Below are positions 45,654 through 52,674 of a DNA stretch of 64,000 nt, in pieces. Origin of the DNA: Leifsonia sp. AK011 (GTDB taxonomy: Bacteria > Actinomycetota > Actinomycetes > Actinomycetales > Microbacteriaceae); contig NZ_JACCCH010000001.1 of NCBI RefSeq assembly GCF_013410945.1, positions 2,914,001 to 2,978,000 of the forward strand, read 5' to 3'. Positions within the stretch are counted from its first letter, which is position 1; each line of letters opens with the position of its first letter. A program made the translations under genes and the position numbers. The notes under the pieces are model-generated. The model searched no databases. It was not told the origin of the DNA and worked only from the letters and a program-made list of their open reading frames with translations.

Positions 45654-46712
45654 ATGAAGCACGTCCCTGCGCTCGACGGGGTACGAGGAATGGCGATTCT
45701 CTTCGTCCTCGGAGCACACGCTTCGGCGTCGAGGTTGGAGTTTGCCGGTCCGACAGGGGTCACGGTCTTCTTCGTCCTCTCCGGGTATCTCATTACGAGT
45801 CTGCTTCTCATGGAAGATGCGCAAACCGGCCAGATCCGACTGCTGCCTTTCTACGCCCGACGGGCGCTCCGCCTTTATCCTGCTCTGCTCTTGGCGGTCA
45901 CGGGAGCTTGGGTCCTTTACGCGGCCACAGGCCAAGCGGAAATCGAGAACTACTGGCTCGACGCCGTTCCGACTCTTCTGTACCTTCGAGATTTTATGAT
46001 GGCGATGGGGTCCAGCGGATTCCTGTTTGATCACACCTGGTCTCTGGCGGTTGAAGAACAGTTCTACCTAGTTTGGCCGGTGGCACTTATAGCGCTGATC
46101 GCGCTTAGCGCCCGACGGGTCCCCCTGATTGCGAGCGTCACCATAGTTGCCGGTTTAGCATTGGCGTGGCGAGTCGTCTCGATGTTTCTCTACGGTCCGG
46201 AGCGTGTGTATTTCGCTCCTGATACGAACGCCTTCGCCCTCCTGGCAGGTTGCTCACTCGCAACGGTGTTGTACGGGAGGCTTCAAGGTCGCGGGTCCAC
46301 CATCCTTGCGCTCGCTTCCACCGCGGCGCTTGCCGGAATACCAGTGCTCGTCGGCTTTCTGACGTCAAACTCTTGGGTAGCACGCAACTGGATTACTCTG
46401 ATCACGGTTTGTCTTGCAATCGTTCTCTTGACGGCTGCCCCGGGCACGAGTTTTCTTGAATCGAGGATTTTGAGATGGTTCGGCCAGATCTCCTACGGCC
46501 TGTACCTATGGCACATCGTGTTTCTGAACCTGAGGATCGACGGGGAGCCGCTGCGAGGGTGGCAACGCGGCGCCGCACTGGGCGCTGCGATCCTCGTGGC
46601 TTGGCTGTCGTTCAGGTACTTCGAGCGCCCCATCCTTCGCCTTAAGTCGCGCTTCTCCGCACCTCGGCCAGTCTCCTTGGACGAAGGCTTAGGTGCGGAT
46701 CCGAAAAGCTAG
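45654..46712 (+). CDS. Acyltransferase 3 family membrane protein
   Basis: A 352-residue polytopic protein beginning KHVPALDGVRGMAILFVLGAH, the conserved start of the family (Arg and His positions present), then VTVFFVLSGYLITSLLL, FYARRALRLYPALLL and HTWSLAVEEQFYLVWP. It likely acylates a sugar of the polymer. The ATG at 45654 places the LDGVRG motif at the usual distance; the frame is open further upstream without a typical N-terminus. Its stop shares a CTAG palindrome with the stop of the convergent transferase gene. Confidence 0.9.
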   Translation: MKHVPALDGVRGMAILFVLGAHASASRLEFAGPTGVTVFFVLSGYLITSLLLMEDAQTGQIRLLPFYARRALRLYPALLLAVTGAWVLYAATGQAEIENYWLDAVPTLLYLRDFMMAMGSSGFLFDHTWSLAVEEQFYLVWPVALIALIALSARRVPLIASVTIVAGLALAWRVVSMFLYGPERVYFAPDTNAFALLAGCSLATVLYGRLQGRGSTILALASTAALAGIPVLVGFLTSNSWVARNWITLITVCLAIVLLTAAPGTSFLESRILRWFGQISYGLYLWHIVFLNLRIDGEPLRGWQRGAALGAAILVAWLSFRYFERPILRLKSRFSAPRPVSLDEGLGADPKS

Positions 46713-48274
46713 TAGGCGCCGTCTCTTGCGACGACTGCTCTCGCGGTGCGCCACAGAATTAGCAAGTCACCAGTAATCGACCAGTTTTCGACGTAGTACA
46801 GGTCGAGGCGCACGCTGTCCTCCCACGAGAGGTTCGACCGCCCGCTCACCTGCCACAGTCCGGTGATACCGGGCTTCACCAGGAAGCGGCGATGCACGTG
46901 GTTCTCGTAGATCGCAACCTCGCGCTCGAGCGGCGGGCGCGGACCCACTAGCGACATGCTGCCACCGAAGACATTGAAGAGTTGAGGTAGTTCGTCGAGG
47001 CTGTAGCGACGGAGAACGCGCCCGATCGGGGTTACGCGCGGGTCATCCTTCATTTTGAAGAGCACGGAGTTGCCTTCTGTCCGCTGCTGTTCTTGGAGTT
47101 CCGCCAGGCGAGCTTCGGCGTCGATGACCATGGAGCGGAACTTCAGCATCTCAAAGTGCTTTCCGTTCAACCCAACGCGCTCCTGTCGGAACAACACCGG
47201 TCCCGGAGTGCTGAGGCGCACGATGAGCGTGATCGCGATGAGCACGGGCGATAGCAGGATGATGAGCGCGCTCGAGGAGATCACGTCGAATGCGCGCTTT
47301 CCGAAACGAGTAAGCCCTTCGTATCGCGGCGTCTCGACGTGAATGAGCGGGAGTCCGGCAACTGGTCGCATGTGGATGCGCGGGCCACCGATATCGGTGA
47401 GGCTCGGGGCCACGACGAGGTGCTGGCGACCGGGCTCCAGCGACCAGCTGAGCTCGCGGATGCGCTGTGGTGGCAACTCGTCACTGCTCGTCACCACTAC
47501 TGTGTCCGCACCCGTCGCCGCCAGCGCCTTGTGGAGTTGCTCGAGGTTGGTCGATACAGGGACGTCACTATCGGGGAGGTAGCCGGCAATTTCCGAGCCC
47601 GGCGTGCACGCGCCAACAACGAGGTAGCCAGCCTGCGGCTGGCGTCTTAAGTCGTCGGCGATCGCGACAACGCTCGCTCTTGACCCGACTAGCAACACCC
47701 GCGAGGTGTAGCGTCCGCGTCGCCGCTGGGCGGCAAGCCACTTACGCCAAGCGAGGCGCGATAGCAGGAGCGCCAGGAGGCCCACGGGCAGCGCGAAGAT
47801 GAAGTAGCCGCGGGAGAGCTCCAGCTGGGCAAAGAACGTGATTACTCCGACGATCGCCAGGAGGAGTAGCGAGGCATCGACAATGCGCTTGTATTCGTTG
47901 GAACCAGCGCCGATGACGCGACTGTCACGAGTGCCGTACATTGCGAGCACTGCGACCCAGCCGAGCACGAGCACACCAGAGATGACCCACGATTGGATCA
48001 TCCAGGCCTGGCTCGGGTGATCGATCCCGAACCAGACAAACTGGGTCCCGAGTACAACGGCAATTACGACGATGAGATCGGTGAGCGCGAGCTGCACGGC
48101 GTACTGACGCGTCCATTCACGCGCTGTAGTACTGCCTGGCTCAAACGTCACGGTCGCATCGCCTTCATGAGTCGCAGGGCGATCGAGCCCCTCGCCCGGC
48201 GTCCCTGTGGCCCCAACGCTGCGGCTGGTGTCGATCATATCGACCGGCATGGCCACGCTGTCCATTCGTGGCAT
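46709..48274 (-). CDS. Polyprenyl-phosphate sugar phosphotransferase (WbaP/WcaJ type), initiating enzyme
   Basis: A 521-residue protein with four or five N-terminal membrane helices, a CoA-binding-like domain (VLLVGSRASVVAIADDL) and the C-terminal bacterial sugar transferase domain: KRAFDVISSSALIILLSPVLI, MLKFRSM, SLDELPQLFNVFGGSMSLVGPRP and GITGLWQVSGRS. It attaches the first sugar phosphate (glucose or galactose type) to undecaprenyl phosphate. The start at 48274 is the first ATG of the frame reaching the conserved part; ATGs at 48265, 48250 and 48238 are alternatives and none has a strong ribosome site. An open frame far upstream has no family features. Confidence 0.9.
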   Translation of the reverse strand: MPRMDSVAMPVDMIDTSRSVGATGTPGEGLDRPATHEGDATVTFEPGSTTAREWTRQYAVQLALTDLIVVIAVVLGTQFVWFGIDHPSQAWMIQSWVISGVLVLGWVAVLAMYGTRDSRVIGAGSNEYKRIVDASLLLLAIVGVITFFAQLELSRGYFIFALPVGLLALLLSRLAWRKWLAAQRRRGRYTSRVLLVGSRASVVAIADDLRRQPQAGYLVVGACTPGSEIAGYLPDSDVPVSTNLEQLHKALAATGADTVVVTSSDELPPQRIRELSWSLEPGRQHLVVAPSLTDIGGPRIHMRPVAGLPLIHVETPRYEGLTRFGKRAFDVISSSALIILLSPVLIAITLIVRLSTPGPVLFRQERVGLNGKHFEMLKFRSMVIDAEARLAELQEQQRTEGNSVLFKMKDDPRVTPIGRVLRRYSLDELPQLFNVFGGSMSLVGPRPPLEREVAIYENHVHRRFLVKPGITGLWQVSGRSNLSWEDSVRLDLYYVENWSITGDLLILWRTARAVVARDGAY

Positions 48275-48600
48275 ACCAAACGAGGCGAATTCATGGTGGT
48301 GCTCCCTGATAGCTGCGGCGCCGTCGAAGAGCCGACTGGCACACCCAACCCCGAAGCACGGTGTCCCCCCGGCCAATACGGCCACGCTAGCCAGCGACCG
48401 AAGCATGCGCAAGCATCGCCATGCCCCCGAACTGGGGTGCTCTCGGCGCCTGAAGCAGACAAGTCGTTCTGACAGGCTGTTTGAGTGCCCCAACGGGGCG
48501 ACTTCCCGAATTGTCGTTTCCGTGTTTCCAGTGAGCACACCTCTCCACCCCACGCACACACCCAGCCGGCGTAGCTTGTTCGGCCAGTCAAGAGGGAAAA
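48275..48600. other. Intergenic region between the initiating transferase and a small membrane protein gene
   Basis: I see no supported gene. GGGAG at about 48302 lies seven bases before an out-of-frame ATG at 48294, not before the transferase start. GCCCCAACGGGGC near 48490 is a small hairpin without a T tract. Promoters for both divergent genes should be here, but no convincing -35/-10 pair was found. Confidence 0.4.
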
Positions 48601-48744
48601 ATGGCACGATCACACCACGGCGATGCCGACAAATATCTGCAGCGACAACGAACCATGCGCACGGTGGGAATTGTTGCCGTAGTGCTCGTAGGTCTGGCCA
48701 CGGTCGCGCTCGTCGTACTTGCGTTGACCTCTGGGCCGAGCTAG
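48601..48744 (+). CDS. 47-residue single-helix membrane microprotein (paralogue 1)
   Basis: The product starts MARSHHGDADKYLQRQR, then has one hydrophobic helix (VGIVAVVLVGLATVALVVLAL) and ends TSGPS. AGAGGGA lies five bases upstream of the ATG. A second gene of exactly the same length at 52178 encodes MAR...EEADKYLARKRRQR, a similar helix and VGSP. Conservation of length, MAR start, ADKYL motif and helix between two copies supports real genes. I do not know the family. It precedes the CPBP protease gene by 43 bases. Confidence 0.7.
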   Translation: MARSHHGDADKYLQRQRTMRTVGIVAVVLVGLATVALVVLALTSGPS

Positions 48745-48787
48745 TTCGGCGGTGGCCCGCGGACTCACACCCCTCTAGTGTTTGACC

Positions 48788-49504
48788 ATGGCGGGCGGTG
48801 GTGATGATGCACGCGAGCCTCAATGGCCCAGGGTCGACCTCCCTGTTTCGGTGGGAGCGATCGTTGCCGCAGTAGCTCTTTCTCTGCTCTGGGTCGAGAC
48901 GGGGCGCGGAAACGTCGACCCGACATTCGCGGCACTTGTCAGCTATCTGCTCTTCTGGATCCCGCTCCTCTCGGCCGTTCTCGTCGTTCGCGTTCGACGA
49001 TGGGGCGGTAGTCATCCCATCGCGTGGCGGGTGAGCCTTCTTGACGTTCTTCTGGGCCTCGGAATGGGATTTCTGCTGCGCACTCTGGCGGCGCTCATCG
49101 AGTTCGCGATCCGCGGCACCATCGTCGCGCCGAGCTTCATCGCCCCCACCGGAGCAAGCGTTGCCATCGTGGTGTCTTGGGTCGTGATCGCAGTGATCGC
49201 GCCACTCCTGATCGCGCCCATCGTTGAAGAGCTCTTCTTTCGAGGAACACTCCTCATGGCGCTGAAACGGCCGGGCAAAGGTACCGAAGCATCCGTCGCA
49301 GCGGTGTTTCTTGCAGCCCTGATGTTCGCGCTGCCCCACGCGATCGGCGTCAACAACGTGCGCGACGGCTTGGTCGCTTTCACGAGTGCCACGGTGTTGG
49401 GGCTCGGGGCAGGCGGTCTCGCACTTGCCACGGGACGAATCGGTGCACCGATCATCGCTCACGTCACTTTCAATGCCGGGCTACTTCTCTTGCTGGTGGT
49501 GTAG
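48788..49504 (+). CDS. CPBP-family intramembrane metalloprotease (Abi/CAAX-like)
   Basis: A 238-residue membrane protein with about seven helices. The family motifs are present: PIVEELFFRGTLL (paired Glu and the Arg), a downstream FALPHAIG His and HVTFNAG with His and Asn. These residues form the proposed active site of CPBP proteases and Rce1-type enzymes. Bacterial members process peptides or membrane proteins. The ATG at 48788 is preferred over an in-frame TTG two codons before it. It lies between the microprotein and a DUF4012 gene on the same strand. Confidence 0.9.
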   Translation: MAGGGDDAREPQWPRVDLPVSVGAIVAAVALSLLWVETGRGNVDPTFAALVSYLLFWIPLLSAVLVVRVRRWGGSHPIAWRVSLLDVLLGLGMGFLLRTLAALIEFAIRGTIVAPSFIAPTGASVAIVVSWVVIAVIAPLLIAPIVEELFFRGTLLMALKRPGKGTEASVAAVFLAALMFALPHAIGVNNVRDGLVAFTSATVLGLGAGGLALATGRIGAPIIAHVTFNAGLLLLLVV

Positions 49505-49538
49505 GTCTCACTGCGCTTGACTCTGATTGAATGACTGG

Positions 49539-51371
49539 ATGACTGACAGGGGGCCAGCTCATCAACCCGGGCTTGCGCGCCACACCGTGCGGAGGACGAC
49601 CGGCGGTCGGCGCAAGAAGCGGACGTGGCCCTGGATCATCGTCGGTGTCCTGGCGGTAGTCGTCGCAATCGGTGGGTGGGTTGGCATACGCGGATACCTG
49701 GCCAAGGGCGAGCTAGAAGCCGCCGTTCCTCTCGCCAGTCGCATCCAGCAACAGGTCATCGACGGCGACACCGAAGGAGCGGCTGCAACGCTGGCGACCT
49801 TCCAGCAGCATTCTGCCTCCGCCCGATCATTGACGAGCGACTTCGTCTGGAGAGCAACGGAATTTGTTCCCTGGGCGGGCTCGAATCTTCGCGTGGTGCG
49901 CGAGCTCACTGAGGTGGTCGATGATCTCGCACAGGATGGGGTCGGGCCTCTCACGGAACTCGCCGGAAAGCTCAACCCCGGCGACTTTAGGCCGGTAGAT
50001 CACACGATCGCTCTCCAGCCCCTGATCGACGCCGCACCCACCGTGCGGGTAGCCGCGAATGCAATTGAGCGCGCGCAGGTTAAAGCTCATGGCATCCGGC
50101 GAGACGACGTGATCGGCAGCCTTCGCGATGCCGCCGATCTACTCCAAAAGTCTATTGACGAGGTTGCTGCAGCTGCAGCGACCTTGGATAACTCGCTCGA
50201 GCTCCTACCGACGATGCTCGGCGCGGAGGGGCCTCGGAATTACCTAGTGCTCTTTCAGAACCCGGCAGAACTCCGATCAGGCGGAGGCGTAGTTGGTGCG
50301 CTAGCTCTGATATCGGCGAGCAATGGGCGCCTCGAACTAGTGCAACAAACGCCAGGCGCGAACTTCTTCAAGTCGGGCGCGACCCCTATTGAAGTGCCCG
50401 AGGACACTAGAAGTTTGTACGGAGCAATCGTCGGTGAGTACATTCTCGACGTGACTCTAACGCCGCACTTCCCTTTGTCGGGCTCGCTCGCGCGCGAGAT
50501 GTGGGCCGACGAGTACGGCACTGAGGTGGACGGTGTAATTGCCGTGGATCCCATCGCTTTGTCCTATTTGCTGGAGGCCACCGGCCCGATCGAGATTGCG
50601 GGCGGCCTAAGCCTCAACTCGGATAACGCGGCTCAAACTCTCTTGAATGACGTCTACTGGAAATATCCAGATCCCGTCGACCAAGATGCCTTTTTTGCAT
50701 CGGCAACCTCAGCCGTTTTCGAAGCGGTGGTCGGGGGTGGAGCAGACCCGACGCAGATGATCGAAGCCTTCGCCCGGGGCGGAGCCGAGCGTCGGATCTT
50801 GATGTGGTTCCCCGACGCTACACAGGAGAGAACGCTCGAGGGAACCACGCTAGCGGGAGGGCTTCCCCACAGCGACGACGAAACGACAAGACTCGGCTTG
50901 TACTTCAACGACGGCACCGGTTCGAAGATGGACTGGTATCTCGAGCGCACGATCTCGGTGGGAGACGCCGTCTGCCGAAACGATGGGCGACGTGCCGTGC
51001 AAGTAGACGTCACCCTGACCAATACAAGCCCAGCGGATGGCTCGCTTCCTACCCACATCACCGGTGGAGGCTCCTTCGGAACAACACCCGGCAATATCAA
51101 GACAGTGCTCGCGTTGTACGCACCCCCTGGCTCGATTAATCAGGGCACCCAGGAGAGGGGTGCGGATGGCTCATTCACAGAGATTGGCGCCCACCAGGCG
51201 AAGGACAGCAAGTACATCGTGAGTCAGTTGTCCGTCGAGTTGGCGCCCCAAGAGTCACGCACGGTTCGATACACCATGCTGCTCAAGCCGTCCGCGGGGG
51301 ACAAAATAGTGATCGTTCCTACACCCGGTATTTACCTACCTGTAACAGAGCAACACTCGCTAACTTGCTGA
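49539..51371 (+). CDS. DUF4012 membrane-anchored protein (paralogue)
   Basis: A 610-residue paralogue of the protein at 17364-19181. It has a basic start, one membrane helix (about residues 32-54, PWIIVGVLAVVVAIGGWVGIRGYL) and the DUF4012 extracellular region: GPRNYLVLFQNPAELRSGGGVVG, VIAVDPIALSYLLEATGPI and LLNDVYWKYP. The final Cys is also kept (HSLTC). It likely acts at the cell surface; a role with the adjacent polysaccharide locus is inference. It has an in-frame TTG four codons before the ATG, a layout similar to the paralogue. A surface protein gene follows after 90 bases. Confidence 0.85.
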   Translation: MTDRGPAHQPGLARHTVRRTTGGRRKKRTWPWIIVGVLAVVVAIGGWVGIRGYLAKGELEAAVPLASRIQQQVIDGDTEGAAATLATFQQHSASARSLTSDFVWRATEFVPWAGSNLRVVRELTEVVDDLAQDGVGPLTELAGKLNPGDFRPVDHTIALQPLIDAAPTVRVAANAIERAQVKAHGIRRDDVIGSLRDAADLLQKSIDEVAAAAATLDNSLELLPTMLGAEGPRNYLVLFQNPAELRSGGGVVGALALISASNGRLELVQQTPGANFFKSGATPIEVPEDTRSLYGAIVGEYILDVTLTPHFPLSGSLAREMWADEYGTEVDGVIAVDPIALSYLLEATGPIEIAGGLSLNSDNAAQTLLNDVYWKYPDPVDQDAFFASATSAVFEAVVGGGADPTQMIEAFARGGAERRILMWFPDATQERTLEGTTLAGGLPHSDDETTRLGLYFNDGTGSKMDWYLERTISVGDAVCRNDGRRAVQVDVTLTNTSPADGSLPTHITGGGSFGTTPGNIKTVLALYAPPGSINQGTQERGADGSFTEIGAHQAKDSKYIVSQLSVELAPQESRTVRYTMLLKPSAGDKIVIVPTPGIYLPVTEQHSLTC

Positions 51372-51461
51372 GAATTCGCCTATAGTGGTTGGTGGGTAAG
51401 CAGTACTTAAGTCGTCTCGACGGTGCGACGAATCAAAAAAACCGTTCTGGGGGTTTTAACA

Positions 51462-52007
51462 ATGTTTAAGAAAGCTCTGGCAATTGCCGCGCTTGTAACC
51501 GCAGCAGTCTTCGCAATGCCTGCAGCCGCGAATGCGGACTACGTACCTGAATCCAACATCATCGTCACCGGGTCGTTCGTACCGGGTGGTGTTGTGACGG
51601 TTACATTCACCGACGGATCCTTCTTCCCGGGTGAGCCGGTCACGTTCACCATCACCGGCGAACCGACACCGTCGCTCGCTGCCCTGGGCAGCCAGATGGG
51701 CACGCTCGAGACCACCGGCACGGCTGACGCAGCCGGTGCGGTCGCAGTGCAGTTCGTGCTTCCGTCGAACGCGCAGGGCACCTACACGGTCACGGCCGTG
51801 GGTGAGGTGTCAGGCAACATCGGCAGCGCCGCGATCACGGTAACGCCGGCAGACTCCGGCGGAACGACCGGCCCCGGTGGGCTCGTGAACACGGGATCGG
51901 AGCTCTCCGCACTCGTGATCTGGGGGGCCATCGGCGCACTCCTGGTTGGCACGGCGCTCGTCATGGCGCTCCAGGTCCGCCGCAACCGCGCACACACGCA
52001 CGCGTAA
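51462..52007 (+). CDS. Secreted surface protein with LVNTG sorting-like signal
   Basis: A 181-residue protein: Sec signal peptide (MFKKALAIAALVTAAVF...ANA, about 26 residues), a beta-rich middle of Ig-like character (VTGSFVPGGVVTVTF, GEPVTFTITGEP, GTYTVTAVGEVSG), a Gly/Thr linker, then LVNTGSE, a hydrophobic helix and a basic tail RRNRAHTHA. LxxTG-helix-basic tail is the layout of sortase substrates. The ATG at 51462 begins the signal peptide; GGGGG lies upstream. A strong hairpin follows the stop. No sortase gene is in the window. Confidence 0.8.
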   Translation: MFKKALAIAALVTAAVFAMPAAANADYVPESNIIVTGSFVPGGVVTVTFTDGSFFPGEPVTFTITGEPTPSLAALGSQMGTLETTGTADAAGAVAVQFVLPSNAQGTYTVTAVGEVSGNIGSAAITVTPADSGGTTGPGGLVNTGSELSALVIWGAIGALLVGTALVMALQVRRNRAHTHA

Positions 52008-52022
52008 TACTTCGCACCAAGT

Positions 52023-52056
52023 GAAGCGGGCCATCCCTCCGGGGGTGGCCCGCTTC
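52023..52056 (+). terminator. Hairpin terminator after the LVNTG protein
   Basis: GAAGCGGGCCA and TGGCCCGCTTC form a perfect 11-base stem around a 12-base loop. It begins 16 bases after the stop. A T tract is lacking, as is common in high-GC actinobacteria. Confidence 0.75.
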
Positions 52057-52177
52057 ATGTGTTAACCGCTGGTGGTTTTGTACCCCCACAACGGGGCTCT
52101 GCCTGAGGTTTTTTCGATGTGAAAGTATGGACGCGGCGTCGCGTCTTACCCGCTCTGTCGCGCGCCAAAGGGGACTG

Positions 52178-52321
52178 ATGGCACGCCGTGGGCGTTATGA
52201 AGAAGCAGACAAATACCTGGCGCGAAAGCGTCGTCAGCGAGTATGGGGCCTGGTGGCCATCATCCTCGTTGGCACAGCAACAGCGCTACTTGTGGCGTAC
52301 GCATTGGTGGGCAGCCCATAG
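52178..52321 (+). CDS. 47-residue single-helix membrane microprotein (paralogue 2)
   Basis: The product starts MARRGRYEEADKYLARKRRQR, with a helix (VWGLVAIILVGTATALLVAYAL) and end VGSP. It is the same length as the microprotein at 48601, with the shared MAR start, ADKYL and hydrophobic helix. AAAGGGGA precedes the ATG; a longer open frame begins at 52127 but lacks a ribosome site. The strongly basic cytoplasmic side suggests an N-in orientation. No known family recognised. It stands alone after the terminator, before the LuxR/MalT-type regulator. Confidence 0.68.
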   Translation: MARRGRYEEADKYLARKRRQRVWGLVAIILVGTATALLVAYALVGSP

Positions 52322-52674
52322 CCCGCAGACGCAGAGCTGGTAAGCAGCGATTCTGAGAAGCGCGGGCGTACTCCCCCTTCGGGCCCGAGGGTGCCCGCAC
52401 TTCCCGGCACTGGGGGCGGATGCCACACGGGCATCGCGCCACCGGCTGGGGGCAAGTGACGCGATGCACCTTTGTGTTTCTTTTCGCGAGCAGTATCTGG
52501 CTGCTCACGTCCGCATGAATAGCCTCGCCTGGACGCGCTCTCAACGGGGGTGAGGCCAGGGTGAACTTCACCGGGCGCGTGTACCCCATTCGGGGGTCAT
52601 AATGGGTTGATCAGTGAGAACGCGCCGAGCGGTTACGATCAAGCGAGCGGCTCAACGACCTTGGGGAGGTTTGC
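52322..52674. other. Upstream region of the LuxR/MalT-type regulator
   Basis: No gene is supported. ACCCC/GGGGT around 52583-52597 forms a small hairpin next to CATAAT (52598-52603), a possible -10 box with no good -35. A CTTCGGGCCCGAG palindrome-like stretch near 52377 may be the end of the microprotein transcript. Confidence 0.4.

Noticed and set aside
48275-49462. Extension of the initiating transferase frame to a 917-residue protein
   Set aside because: The extra residues are low-complexity, antisense to the CPBP protease and microprotein genes, and unlike any known domain.
52571-52603. Complete promoter for the LuxR/MalT-type regulator
   Set aside because: CATAAT resembles a -10 box, but no -35 hexamer stands at 16-18 bases.
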